35,521 nucleotides of DNA from Euryarchaeota archaeon UBA91. GTDB taxonomy: Archaea > Thermoplasmatota > Poseidoniia > Poseidoniales > Poseidoniaceae. The notes beneath the pieces are model-generated. The model was not told the origin of the DNA. It saw only the letters and a list, made by a program, of their open reading frames with translations, and did not search any database. How positions within the stretch are numbered: the stretch's first letter is position 1; each line of letters opens with the position of its first letter. The position numbers were made by a program, and so were the translations under genes. Below, piece by piece: positions 16,712-25,203 of this stretch. Location of the stretch: assembly GCA_002499705.1 (NCBI GenBank), contig DAMU01000079.1:1-35521 (forward strand), in the 5' to 3' direction.

Positions 16712-18042
16712 TGGCTACAAAACCCCAGTCGATATACCGCTCACTTGATAGAAAAGCGTCAGCTATCATCGAATTTACACTCCGGCAGTATCGGACAAAA
16801 AAATCAACATGGGTTGTCTTAGGTGTAGGATTTACCGCACTATCACTCATCTTCTTGATCTACATTGATGTGATGGCATCTGAGTTTGAGTCAATTGATA
16901 ATGATGGAGATTCAACCGATTATGATAACGATGGATATCCAAGAGGACAAGAAATTCTCCTCGGAACAGACCCATGGGATGGTGATTCACACCCAGGATT
17001 ATTTGACCCACCTATTGACCCAGATCCAAAGTCTATGTATATCAATGAAGACGGATTTGATTGGGACGTCACCATACGACTTGGAGAGCAATCTACAGGA
17101 TATGATGACGATGGAGATTGTTTAGATTCGAATAAAACAGCCTCCCAGAAAGACACCAATGACAACGGTATTCCGTGCGACATTGTCATCGAATATTATC
17201 GCCTCTCTGACGGAAATTATTACGCCAATATTGATGCTGATTCAGGCGTCGACGAAGACCCAGATGAAGATGCATATTCGCGAGAAGCAATCCACATTGC
17301 ATTTGTCCTTTCAATCGGCAAACTTGGATTTGTGCTGTTGCTAGGAATCTTCCTCCCCCTGTTCATGGCAACTGGGCTGATTCGGGATGAAATGAATTCT
17401 GGAACGATGCACTTCATGCTCGCTAAACCTATTGCTCGAACGGAAGTTTTCCTCTATCGTACGTTGGGATATCTTGGGATTGTTTGGCCTTATGTCATCG
17501 TCCTTGGAATTCTTGGGGCTGTCGTTTCTGGTTTTGCAGGTTCCGGAGACAGTTTCTTTCGGTTTGCAGACTTAGGGGTTTGGCTGGCGATCATATTCGC
17601 AACAATGATGGCTACACTCGTGTATGGTATGCTGTTTAACGCACTTGGTGTTCTGTGGAAGTATGGTATCATTCTCGCCATACCCTTTGCAGCATGGGAA
17701 TTGGGTATGGCCTTGCTATCGATGGGCGCACCAGATGCAACGCTACTTCGATTCTCAATAATTGGTTGGGCTTTGATGATTATTGATGCTGCAGCAATGT
17801 TGGTCTGGCCGAATCTTGATTTGTTCATTCTCATGGGTAACTGGGGCGGAGAAGGTAATGCAGGTTGGAATTTCGATACATCACTCGAAGGTGCTGGCCC
17901 ATTGGGCTTCTTCTCATCAAAACCTGGACTCGGACTTTCTGCTTTCACAGCGATGATTGTTTCAACGCTCGTCTTACTGTTCCAAGCAGCAATATTTTGG
18001 TTCATTGGTGGAGCTTTGTTCAAGGGTAAGGAGATACAATAA
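16711..18042 (+). CDS. ABC-2 type permease with large Asp-rich calcium-binding-like extracellular loop
   Basis: A 443-aa permease. TM1 is at ~34-54, then a ~135-residue hydrophilic loop (60-190), then about five hydrophobic segments from ~195. ATGLIRDEMNSGTMHFMLAKPIARTEVF after TM2 is the ABC-2 coupling region. The loop holds DNDGDSTDYDNDGYPRGQE, LLGTDPWDGD and DDDGDCLDSN...DTNDNGIPCD. These are strings of the DxDxDG calcium-binding type seen in thrombospondin type 3 repeats, with two Cys (C137, C156) that could form a disulfide. Such a loop in an ABC-2 permease is unusual. ATG 16711 has GGAGGTGGAG upstream; an in-frame TTG one codon earlier overlaps the previous stop. Confidence 0.85.
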   Translation: MATKPQSIYRSLDRKASAIIEFTLRQYRTKKSTWVVLGVGFTALSLIFLIYIDVMASEFESIDNDGDSTDYDNDGYPRGQEILLGTDPWDGDSHPGLFDPPIDPDPKSMYINEDGFDWDVTIRLGEQSTGYDDDGDCLDSNKTASQKDTNDNGIPCDIVIEYYRLSDGNYYANIDADSGVDEDPDEDAYSREAIHIAFVLSIGKLGFVLLLGIFLPLFMATGLIRDEMNSGTMHFMLAKPIARTEVFLYRTLGYLGIVWPYVIVLGILGAVVSGFAGSGDSFFRFADLGVWLAIIFATMMATLVYGMLFNALGVLWKYGIILAIPFAAWELGMALLSMGAPDATLLRFSIIGWALMIIDAAAMLVWPNLDLFILMGNWGGEGNAGWNFDTSLEGAGPLGFFSSKPGLGLSAFTAMIVSTLVLLFQAAIFWFIGGALFKGKEIQ

Positions 18043-19244
18043 TGCCTGAAATGAAAGCATTTACCGGAGACCTTTCGAAAATGTGGTCACTTCAAGACCG
18101 CCCTCCTCTTCATCATCTCACATGGGATTGGTGGTGGTGGTTGGTCATGCTCGATGACCCTGAAGGCCGTCCAAGTGGGCGCCAACTGATGGTCTTGTGG
18201 TCGACAAAGGACAATGCTTTGGTCGATGTGAACGGCATGCCATGGATGCCCGCCGGTCGACCGGGCTTTGACGACGAAAAAGGAATGGCCTTAGACGGCA
18301 TGGTTTGCGCTTGGTGGTTTGATGGAAAGCGAATGCATGAACCGGTGATTCAACAGATTTGTCGTATGATTTCTTTGCCAGATACCCATTCACACTGGCC
18401 AGAAAAATCAGGTCAGACTGGAAAGGGCGGTGGAGCTGTAGTACCTCTTCTGGAAAAGGACCTTTCAATGGGTCTAAAAAGTGATTTAAGTTCGTTTTGG
18501 ATTCAGTTAACAACCGATGAAAAAGCCTCACATCCAATGGTTCCAAAAAAGTTTGATCTTGAACTCACGCCTTGGAACTCTGCCTTATCGACCGCACGTC
18601 AAGCGAATGCAACCTACGCTGCAAACATGGGCTATGATATCCTTCGCTTACATGGGACTCGTGTCCATGGAATGTTGGATGAACAAGAAGTGTCAGGCAC
18701 GGCTTATTTCCAAAAGGTCTGTGTTCAAGCACCTTCAGTACCGTGGTATTGGGGGATGCTTCATCTCAACGATGGATCATACATTGATTGGTTCTTGCCC
18801 CATGTGTCGTTTACGGTTAGCGCTAGAGATAATCGACCTTGGAAACGACGAGATACGGGACATCTAGGACTTTCACAAGGTGGCTTGTTTCATGACCCAA
18901 TCAATGACCGTTCTGAGCGTTTTACCAACGTCCGTGTTCGAAAGTTATCTTCTGATTTAACTGAAGGCGAGCATGGACAAACTCCCGGTGCACCACTCCC
19001 TGTTTTTGAAATTAAAATGTGGAATGAAAGAACAACAATCGAGTTACGGGTTCAAGCCATTGAACGGGCGCATTGGACGTTTAATCAACCGACGCGTGGC
19101 GGAATTAAATCCCACCTCACCTACAACGAATACCCGTTAAGAATGGAATATCTTCGAATTCAAGATGAATTTGGTACTCGTAAGGAAACCGATTATGATT
19201 GGGCGAGAGGAAATGCAGAACATTCCTGGGGCTTGCTGCATTAA
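18042..19244 (+). CDS. Possible CrtC/AttH-like (lipocalin-type) protein of the ABC operon
   Basis: A 400-aa soluble protein, very rich in Trp. There is no signal peptide or membrane segment. The segment GTAYFQKVCVQAPSVPWYWGMLHLNDGSYIDWFLP (~224-258) resembles the carotenoid 1,2-hydratase (CrtC)/AttH fold, in which a GxGYxxxxxG..P..WxWG...DG pattern marks the first lipocalin barrel. This is a family-level guess from one region. It is the last gene of the transporter operon: its ATG overlaps the previous stop (TAATG). The context suggests it acts on whatever the transporters move, perhaps a lipid or isoprenoid, which is inference. No carotenoid genes are in the window. Confidence 0.5.
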   Translation: MPEMKAFTGDLSKMWSLQDRPPLHHLTWDWWWWLVMLDDPEGRPSGRQLMVLWSTKDNALVDVNGMPWMPAGRPGFDDEKGMALDGMVCAWWFDGKRMHEPVIQQICRMISLPDTHSHWPEKSGQTGKGGGAVVPLLEKDLSMGLKSDLSSFWIQLTTDEKASHPMVPKKFDLELTPWNSALSTARQANATYAANMGYDILRLHGTRVHGMLDEQEVSGTAYFQKVCVQAPSVPWYWGMLHLNDGSYIDWFLPHVSFTVSARDNRPWKRRDTGHLGLSQGGLFHDPINDRSERFTNVRVRKLSSDLTEGEHGQTPGAPLPVFEIKMWNERTTIELRVQAIERAHWTFNQPTRGGIKSHLTYNEYPLRMEYLRIQDEFGTRKETDYDWARGNAEHSWGLLH

Positions 19245-19297
19245 TCATGCTGGAACAAAATTTTGCTCATTTCATTAAGATGATGCGGAGTGCAAGG

Positions 19298-19304
19298 TAT
19301 TATG
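19298..19304 (+). promoter_or_regulatory. Putative TATA box for the PH-domain membrane protein gene
   Basis: TATTATG lies about 40 bases before ATG 19342. A start site ~25 bases downstream would give a short leader containing GAGGAGAG. This 97-base gap is the only place after the transporter operon for a new promoter. Confidence 0.3.
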
Positions 19305-19341
19305 TGCGTGGAGCGATAGTCAAGAAAGAGGAGAGATTGCA

Positions 19342-20385
19342 ATGAGCGAAGAATCCGACGCCGCAGACGATGCGAAAAGCGAAGTTCAAACAACTGATGA
19401 AGCCAAAAAGGAGGCCGAACAGGCTCGTTTGGCCAAGACATTCCGCTTAATCAGTGGTGAAGAAGTACTGCTTACCAAGCGTCCGAGTGCTTTCGCGTTC
19501 TTGGGAATGTATTTACTGGGAATATTGGTACTCGGCGTTCACTTCATTTTTGATAATGCACACCAACTCTCATCAGATGATTCAAGCGGTTTCATGAAGA
19601 TTGCATTAACCATCATCGACATCACAGGTGGTGAGCAGTGGCCGTTTGGATTTGTGTTTGTTATGCTTTTCATCACTTGGATGAACCGTTTGGTCAACGT
19701 ATCAACATCCGGGCGATGGGTCACCATTGGATTGCTAATCATTACCCTGACCCCTATTCTCATTCAACTGGATGACATCTTGTTTTGGGTTACCGACCTT
19801 TTCATGGATGAGCCAATCGGTGATTTCATCCCCCTTGACAACTACAACTACGTCATCTTCGGTTTGGGCTATGTTGGTATTTACATGGCTTTAACCTTCT
19901 ATTACCAACGTAGTTTCCACTATGCAGTCACATCCGATGCGGTAATTTTTGAGCACAGTTTCTTACTTTCTCGTTCCCACCGAAGAATACTTTTCGACCG
20001 TATCTCCGAAGTCATGGTGGAACGTTCACCAGTTGGAACCCTGCTCGGTTTCGCAACCGTAACCATACTCACTGATTCAGGTGTTGGTATCGTTGAAGAA
20101 AATACCGGTTCAGCTATTGCAGGAGCTATACCAGGCACCACAGAGAAAGAAGGTGATTCAACAGCAGAAAAAGCGGGTAAAGGCATTTTGCGCTCAGTAA
20201 TTGGACTGCTCACCTACCAGCGAACGATTCGTGTCGTTCGTCCAGACCCGAAGCACTGTATGTATAACATTCGAAATTGGGAGAGTGCCAAAGCACTTCT
20301 CAACGAAAAGCACAAAGATCACAGTCAATCAAACCTCCTTAGAGATTTGAAAGACACCATTGTGGCTGCTGGCGAGGAAGACTGA
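19342..20385 (+). CDS. Membrane protein with bacterial-PH-like (DUF304) domain
   Basis: A 347-aa protein. It has a charged, acidic N terminus (1-35), hydrophobic segments at about 51-72, 99-115, 127-142 and 172-189, then a cytoplasmic domain beginning YAVTSDAVIFEHSFLLSRSHRRILFDRISEVMVERS. That is the pattern of bacterial PH-like DUF304 domains: a strand with YxVT, then RRxxFDxIxxV. A Gly/Ala-rich insertion (~254-285) interrupts the domain. Function is unknown; such domains are thought to bind lipids or proteins at membranes. GAGGAGAG precedes ATG 19342. The next gene lies 66 bases on. Confidence 0.75.
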   Translation: MSEESDAADDAKSEVQTTDEAKKEAEQARLAKTFRLISGEEVLLTKRPSAFAFLGMYLLGILVLGVHFIFDNAHQLSSDDSSGFMKIALTIIDITGGEQWPFGFVFVMLFITWMNRLVNVSTSGRWVTIGLLIITLTPILIQLDDILFWVTDLFMDEPIGDFIPLDNYNYVIFGLGYVGIYMALTFYYQRSFHYAVTSDAVIFEHSFLLSRSHRRILFDRISEVMVERSPVGTLLGFATVTILTDSGVGIVEENTGSAIAGAIPGTTEKEGDSTAEKAGKGILRSVIGLLTYQRTIRVVRPDPKHCMYNIRNWESAKALLNEKHKDHSQSNLLRDLKDTIVAAGEED

Positions 20386-20451
20386 TTTGTAAAACACATT
20401 AACGAGTGTTTGAAAAACTGAATACCACCGCGTAAAGATTGAGGCGATACC

Positions 20452-20973
20452 ATGAGCGATGACAAAGTACTCGAAGGACCAATAGAAAAACTACGTAACG
20501 GTGACTTGGACGGAGCAATTTCTGAACTTGATGATTTGATGAGTTCCCACAAAACAAATGCTGAAGTTCACCACATGTTTGCGGAATTTGCAAACATGAA
20601 AAATGCCGATGCTCAAGATGATGTCATTCCGGGTGGTAAAATCATGATGGCTTACAAAAAGGCCATGCAACTCGATGAAGAGAACATGGAATACATCGGT
20701 GACTTCGCTACATTTGCTCTTGAATGCCGCCGTATCCCGGTTGCTGTGAAAGAATTCCAACGATATGCTCGACGCCTTGAACTCGAAGACATCCCTGTGG
20801 ATGAAGTCTTATTCACTGCCAGTAGAAATATTGTCGATGCAATCGAAGTAATGGACCCTACAAAGCAAAACCCTATGGTTCAACCTTGGCTTAAGCAAGC
20901 ACTCATCTGGTCTGTTGGTGGACTCGGATATTCACCCGAAGACGCTGTAGAAATGCTTCAACGTGAAGATTGA
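20452..20973 (+). CDS. Small helical, possibly TPR-like protein
   Basis: A 173-aa, acidic, all-helical protein. Helix pairs such as IEKLRNGDLDGAISELDDLMSSHKTNAEVHHMFAE and IMMAYKKAMQLDEENMEYIGDFATFALECRRIPVAVKEFQRYAR have the size and the Gly/Ala/Leu spacing of tetratricopeptide repeats. A scaffold or adaptor role is likely but the partner is unknown. It is 9 bases upstream of truA, whose start is preceded by GAGGTGA near its stop, so the two are co-transcribed. A link to RNA modification is suggested only by this position. Confidence 0.7.
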   Translation: MSDDKVLEGPIEKLRNGDLDGAISELDDLMSSHKTNAEVHHMFAEFANMKNADAQDDVIPGGKIMMAYKKAMQLDEENMEYIGDFATFALECRRIPVAVKEFQRYARRLELEDIPVDEVLFTASRNIVDAIEVMDPTKQNPMVQPWLKQALIWSVGGLGYSPEDAVEMLQRED

Positions 20974-20982
20974 GGTGAAGCA

Positions 20983-21909
20983 ATGACGGACCAGAGCGTT
21001 CGTCTCGGATTTCGTATTGGTTATCTTGGAGATGGCTATCATGGAAGCCAAGTTCAGCCAGATGTGAAAACCGTTCAGGGTGAGTTGATACGAGTTTTTC
21101 GAAGTCTCAAATGGCTTGAAAGTCCGCTGCATGAGCATAATCTCGTTCTGTCCAGCCGTACAGATGCCGGAGTACATGTTCGTCTCAACGGAGGAACTGT
21201 ACACATTAACCGAGAATTATGGGATGCACTAACACCAAGAAAAATGGTTCGGGCATTGGACGACAGGTTGCCAAATGACATTGCTTTTCTTGATGTTCGG
21301 GAAGTTGACGAACAATGGAATCCACGAATGGCAAACTTCCGGGTATACCGTTACAGGCTGGAAGGAATTGAATTTTGGAAGTATCCAGGAGAACACTTTG
21401 TCAGTTGGTTGAAGATGTTTGAAGGGACCTATAACGCAACGAATTTCGCACGACTTGAAGAAGGCAAAAACCCTATGCGCACAATACTCTCTTGCACGCC
21501 ATGGATTGTAGATGGCAGAACTGTTGGCTTCGAAATTGTTGGAGAAGCTTTTTTGTGGAATCAAGTTCGTAGAACGGCGATGGCATTGCATCGGATGTCA
21601 ATAGGTGAGATTACCGCTGAACAAGTACAACATGCCATTGACCACCCCGAAATCGAATATGATTTTGGAGTTGCACCACCTGATTGGCTTATTCTATGGG
21701 GAGTCGATTGGGACCTCATGCCTTTACCAACCAACGAGAAAGAAACAGGAAGTCTTACTGCTCCTCCGACCGGACAGGCTGTAGAAAGAACCATGAGGAA
21801 AAGATGGCGTCAAGGTGCTCGTCATGAACTGAAAAATCTCTTGTATCAAGAATGGGCGGAACTTGGCGAGTTGCCAGTCGTCAAACATCGAAATTCACTT
21901 GACAAGTAG
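20983..21909 (+). CDS. truA: tRNA pseudouridine synthase TruA
   Basis: Converts uridine to pseudouridine in the tRNA anticodon arm (positions 38-40). The 308-aa protein has IGYLGDGYHGSQVQP near the N terminus, the catalytic Asp (D61) in SSRTDAGVHV, FRVYRYRLEG, a HF...EGTYNATNFAR stretch and the C-terminal family motif GEAFLWNQVRRTAMAL. The last ~50 residues are a basic tail (MRKRWRQGARHELKN) that may aid RNA binding. GAGGTGA lies just before ATG 20983. Its 3' end overlaps the convergent ribK by 15 bases. Confidence 0.93.
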   Translation: MTDQSVRLGFRIGYLGDGYHGSQVQPDVKTVQGELIRVFRSLKWLESPLHEHNLVLSSRTDAGVHVRLNGGTVHINRELWDALTPRKMVRALDDRLPNDIAFLDVREVDEQWNPRMANFRVYRYRLEGIEFWKYPGEHFVSWLKMFEGTYNATNFARLEEGKNPMRTILSCTPWIVDGRTVGFEIVGEAFLWNQVRRTAMALHRMSIGEITAEQVQHAIDHPEIEYDFGVAPPDWLILWGVDWDLMPLPTNEKETGSLTAPPTGQAVERTMRKRWRQGARHELKNLLYQEWAELGELPVVKHRNSLDK

Positions 21910-22362
21910 GTGAATGACGTCTTCATCTTCAATTGAGAGTTGCTCTCTTAGAAAAGAGCAGGCAATCACTTCAACAACATCGGTATGTCGGGTGAGGTCC
22001 GGAATCAAAAGAGCGCATTCAGTGGCCGTGCCATCTGATTCAAGTGAAGCGGAAAAGGCAGTAGCACCGCCAAAGGAAACACCATCTCGCAGAAAACCAC
22101 GAATGCGATGAGCCTCGTGCATAGAAACATCAATCTTGGATGCTGACGAACGGTCTTCATCCGATGCGTCCAACGTATCAATTCCAGACTTTTTTCGTAA
22201 AGCGATGTAATTGATTAGATCCTGACCCTCAATCTTCAGATTAAGAGTGCCAGGCCAAGCGGTCCCACCAAGCAACATTTTGAATTGATCTTGATAATGG
22301 GGTTGGGCCATGAAAATATGTGCACGCCCTAAGCCACTGCTTACTGTTCCCGTCAGACGCAT
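21895..22362 (-). CDS. ribK: CTP-dependent riboflavin kinase, archaeal RibK
   Basis: Phosphorylates riboflavin to FMN using CTP, an archaeal-specific enzyme. The 155-aa protein begins GTVSSGLGRAHIF (5-17), has YQDQFKMLLGGTAWPGTLNL (23-42), where PGTLNL is the family hallmark, then GFLRDGVSFGGATAFSA, and ends with LIPDLTRHTDVVEVIACSFLREQLSIEDEDVI, matching the RibK C-terminal IPxRTxxxxDVLEII...LR..L.L.DGD pattern. Length is normal for a stand-alone RibK. A 21-codon ORF from a minus-strand ATG near 22418 ends at 22353, overlapping the ribK start, and may couple translation. Confidence 0.88.
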   Translation of the reverse strand: MRLTGTVSSGLGRAHIFMAQPHYQDQFKMLLGGTAWPGTLNLKIEGQDLINYIALRKKSGIDTLDASDEDRSSASKIDVSMHEAHRIRGFLRDGVSFGGATAFSASLESDGTATECALLIPDLTRHTDVVEVIACSFLREQLSIEDEDVIHLLVK

Positions 22363-22476
22363 GACACGCCCAGCATCGTCCCCTTTTTGAGTGCATGTAT
22401 TGCATCTGTTGATTTCATCTCTTCAGGCCCGAAAGAACTTGAACGGTGAAGCAGTGCGGTGGTATGAGGGGAGCAT

Positions 22477-23658
22477 ATGCCAGGTGACATGTCATGGATG
22501 AAAACTCGATTTGATGAACTTTCAGAAAAATCTCTTTTGTGGGAACCGCCCACTTTGGAAAGTCCTAACCAGCCTCGATGTCGCATGGACGGAAAACCAA
22601 CAATCATGCTTTCTGCGAATAATTATCTCAACCTTACCACTCATCCAAAAGTCAAACAAGCCATGCTTGACGCGACCATGAAATATGGTGCAGGCAGTGG
22701 AAGTGTTCGTGCAATTGCAGGTACGATGGACATTCATTTGGAAGCAGAAAAGAAAGTTGCAGAATTCAAAGGAGTCGAAGCATCACTGATTTATTCTGCA
22801 GGTTACACTGTCAATGTTGGGCTCATTCCTACCCTGGTTACTGGTGCGCAAGATGTCATCATTAGCGACTCACTCAATCATGGCTCCATCATTGATGGAG
22901 TACGCTTGACAAAAGCCAGCCGTGGCGTCTATGCACACAATGACATGGGAGAACTGGAAGCGGTTCTCAAAGCCCACGAAGGAGCGGGGCGGAAACTGAT
23001 TATTACCGATGGTGTGTTTTCAATGGATGGAGACATTGCTCCCCTTGATGAAGTGACGAAATTAGCCGAAGAATATGGAGCCATGGTCTATGTTGACGAT
23101 TGTCATGGAGAAGGCGTACTGGGCGAAAAAGGAGCAGGAATTGTCGACCACTTCAATCTCCAAGGCAAGGTTGATTTCGAAACTGGGTCCTTCTCAAAAG
23201 CACTTGGAGTCCAAGGCGGAATTCTTGCTGGAAGCGAAATGACTCGAAACCATGCCCTCAACCATTCTCGTTCATGGCTTCTTTCAGGATCGCAACCGCC
23301 AGGTGTTGCTGCTGCGCAAAAAGCTGCAATTGAAGTTTTGATGGATGAACCTGAACATCACGCACGACTTTGGGAGAATACCAATTACTTCCGAAAGGAA
23401 TTGCAATCACTTGGTTTTGATACCGGAGATTCAGTCACTCCAATTATCCCAGTGATGTGTGGGGATTCAAGTATTGCAAAAGCCATGACCAAATCACTCG
23501 GTGAAGAGGGGGTAATGGCAGGAGCAATCGTCTTCCCAATGGTCGCTCGCGACAAAGCCCGAATCCGTACACAAATGTCTGCAGGACTCAATCGAGATGA
23601 CTTAGATGAAGTTCTACGACTGTTCGAAAAGGTTGGACCAACGTTAGGTTTGATCTAA
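22477..23658 (+). CDS. kbl: Glycine C-acetyltransferase / α-oxoamine synthase family enzyme
   Basis: A PLP enzyme that joins an acyl-CoA to an amino acid. The 393-aa sequence fits 2-amino-3-ketobutyrate CoA ligase (glycine + acetyl-CoA, threonine degradation): SANNYLNLTTHP (46-57), GAGSGSVRAIAGT (71-83), SDSLNHGSIIDG, ITDGVFSMDGDIAPL, the PLP-ring D207 in VDDCHGEGVLG and the Schiff-base K241 in GSFSKALG. 8-amino-7-oxononanoate synthase and serine palmitoyltransferase are close relatives, so the exact substrate is not certain. No threonine dehydrogenase is nearby. ATG 22477 has GAGGGGAG upstream. It is divergent from ribK; its stop abuts the following convergent gene. Confidence 0.88.
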   Translation: MPGDMSWMKTRFDELSEKSLLWEPPTLESPNQPRCRMDGKPTIMLSANNYLNLTTHPKVKQAMLDATMKYGAGSGSVRAIAGTMDIHLEAEKKVAEFKGVEASLIYSAGYTVNVGLIPTLVTGAQDVIISDSLNHGSIIDGVRLTKASRGVYAHNDMGELEAVLKAHEGAGRKLIITDGVFSMDGDIAPLDEVTKLAEEYGAMVYVDDCHGEGVLGEKGAGIVDHFNLQGKVDFETGSFSKALGVQGGILAGSEMTRNHALNHSRSWLLSGSQPPGVAAAQKAAIEVLMDEPEHHARLWENTNYFRKELQSLGFDTGDSVTPIIPVMCGDSSIAKAMTKSLGEEGVMAGAIVFPMVARDKARIRTQMSAGLNRDDLDEVLRLFEKVGPTLGLI

Positions 23659-24330
23659 TCATTCACTCTCGTTAATATTCAGATTCACATTAAGATCTCC
23701 AGATATTGCGCTGTCTTGAATATTGTATGTGATGTTTTGAACAACGGAGAGCAATTCATCATCACCATCTGTAATTTCTTCAATCGCACTAGGCTCTTCA
23801 AAAACCGGCATATCCAATGCTTCAAAAGGATTGATCCCATCTTCAAGTTGGCAAAGCAAACGCCAGCGTGGAGCCCAAGAGAGGTGAACATACATTGGAC
23901 CAGGTAATAACAAAAGAAGCCATACAAGGCTTGATGGAACTGTGAAAATTTCTGTTTGCGAGATTGTCAATAATCCAAATCCAACAAAAGGCATTGGATA
24001 GAGAATGTATCGAGGCGGTGTTACTGGGAAACGCTTTGATAAACTTACAATAATCAATGACAACATTCCCAAAACCAAGCATGAAACCATGATGAGCGCA
24101 GAATGGAAAATCCAGTTGTTGAACCAACTGGCAGATTCATTACCAAATCGGTAGGGCATAAGAAGAGCGAGTGAAATTAAGAGACCATAAAAAGCCGCAA
24201 TGTTCGACGGGTGAGAGAGCCAAAGAGGCAACTGTGTGAAGCGTCGAGAAAGTGACGTACCCAAGAGCGTCTCACGTTCCTTCAAACCGAGAGCGTCAAG
24301 GTGACCATGCCATCTATGAGGTGAGTCCAC
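23659..24330 (-). CDS. Hypothetical membrane protein, about four TM segments
   Basis: Not recognised. A 223-aa protein starting at GTG 24330 with a polar N terminus (1-40), hydrophobic segments near 42-60, 72-97, 107-123 and 129-150, and an acidic cytoplasmic-looking tail from 165 (PVFEEPSAIEEITDGDDE) ending in NLNVNLNINESE-like alternating residues. A resembling N-terminal phrase, DALGLKERETLLG, suggests an amphipathic helix. The gene follows another membrane-protein gene on the same strand (58-base gap), so the two may form a unit. The stop directly abuts that of kbl. Confidence 0.7.
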   Translation of the reverse strand: MDSPHRWHGHLDALGLKERETLLGTSLSRRFTQLPLWLSHPSNIAAFYGLLISLALLMPYRFGNESASWFNNWIFHSALIMVSCLVLGMLSLIIVSLSKRFPVTPPRYILYPMPFVGFGLLTISQTEIFTVPSSLVWLLLLLPGPMYVHLSWAPRWRLLCQLEDGINPFEALDMPVFEEPSAIEEITDGDDELLSVVQNITYNIQDSAISGDLNVNLNINESE

Positions 24331-24388
24331 ATTCTACGGTAGAGATGCAGCCTTTAATCTAAGGGCTTTACATTAGGCCGAAAAACCC

Positions 24389-25039
24389 TTATTCCCGTCG
24401 GAATTTACTGAAAATACCCTCAGGTTCAATCTCAATGGTTGGTTCTTCCTCAAACCATGAACGTTCAAGAAGACCCGAATTTGTTTTCTCTCTCTCCCGA
24501 GCAGATTCAATCGAATCTTCATCTCCGTTTACTGCATCGCGCAGTGCGATGGCTTGATTGATCAAAATTACATACCTTTTGAGTGCTGGATGATTTTGAG
24601 GCAGATGGCTAAAGTGCCCAATGACTGCGTACGTTTCATCATCGCGAATAAGGAGTGAGCCACCCATCAATTCATCCACTGTTAGCCGAACCCTGCCAAT
24701 CCCTACATCACCCCATAAACCATCAGAGAATTGGACCATAACAACAGCTTGTCCGAGTTCAAGATCGCCCATGAAGGGATGATTCAAATTCACCGCTAAT
24801 GGAACTCGGAGAAGAGGTGATTTTTGGTAAAGAAATACTCCGCCAAAAACACCGGAAAAAAGCAACAAAAGAGAGTACATAAAACCGGCATCAGTGGAGA
24901 TAAAAAACCATATGATTCCGATAATGAAAATCTCAAAGGTCAACAGTAGTGCGAAAAAACGATACAGGAAAGGACGAGCGATTTCAAGGGATATAAATCG
25001 CCGCATTTCGACAGACAATTCACCTCGCTCTTCGGCCAC
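24389..25039 (-). CDS. Hypothetical membrane protein, two TM segments plus soluble domain
   Basis: Not recognised. A 216-aa protein from GTG 25039 (an internal ATG at 25006 is an alternative). Two hydrophobic segments (~28-48 and ~52-72) form a hairpin, followed by a β-rich soluble domain (~75-160: LAVNLNHPFMGDLELGQAVVMVQFSD, GRVRLTVDELMGGSLLIRDDE) and a charged tail ending IFSKFRRE. No Cys or obvious catalytic motif is seen. It lies upstream of the other membrane gene and is divergent from the DUF835 operon across 164 bases. Confidence 0.7.
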   Translation of the reverse strand: MAEERGELSVEMRRFISLEIARPFLYRFFALLLTFEIFIIGIIWFFISTDAGFMYSLLLLFSGVFGGVFLYQKSPLLRVPLAVNLNHPFMGDLELGQAVVMVQFSDGLWGDVGIGRVRLTVDELMGGSLLIRDDETYAVIGHFSHLPQNHPALKRYVILINQAIALRDAVNGDEDSIESAREREKTNSGLLERSWFEEEPTIEIEPEGIFSKFRRE

Positions 25040-25135
25040 ATTTAACCATAGACAAGTCGTCTTTGAACTTCACGGTGCAATCTTGACAATGCGAATGGCA
25101 AGCGGCTCACACAATCAACCATCGAAACCAACGTT

Positions 25136-25177
25136 ATGAGTTCATTCGAGCCGCACCTTTCAAGAAGTGTCCCGTAA
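25136..25177 (+). other. Short upstream ORF (13 codons) ahead of the DUF835 operon
   Basis: ATG 25136 to TAA 25175-25177 encodes MSSFEPHLSRSVP. It ends four bases before the hairpin that contains the Shine-Dalgarno of the next gene. Its existence as a translated leader peptide is a guess; no Shine-Dalgarno precedes it. The rest of the 25040-25203 gap shows no gene. Confidence 0.25.
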
Positions 25178-25180
25178 GCA

Positions 25181-25197
25181 TCACCCCGTAGGGGTGA
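25181..25197 (+). promoter_or_regulatory. Hairpin that sequesters the Shine-Dalgarno of the DUF835 gene
   Basis: TCACCCC, a GTA loop and GGGGTGA make a perfect 7-bp stem. The 3' arm GGGGTGA is the Shine-Dalgarno, 6 bases before ATG 25204. Closed, it would hide the ribosome-binding site. It could also act as a DNA operator, since the arms are a perfect inverted repeat. Confidence 0.55.
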
Positions 25198-25203
25198 GCG
25201 AAA

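Noticed and set aside
17490..18023. A 177-codon minus-strand frame inside the second permease
   Set aside because: Antisense of a hydrophobic segment; codon pattern and motifs support the plus strand.
24331..24388. Weak inverted repeat (AAGGG ... CCCTT) between the two membrane-protein genes
   Set aside because: Five-base arms around a long loop can arise by chance and no T-run supports termination.
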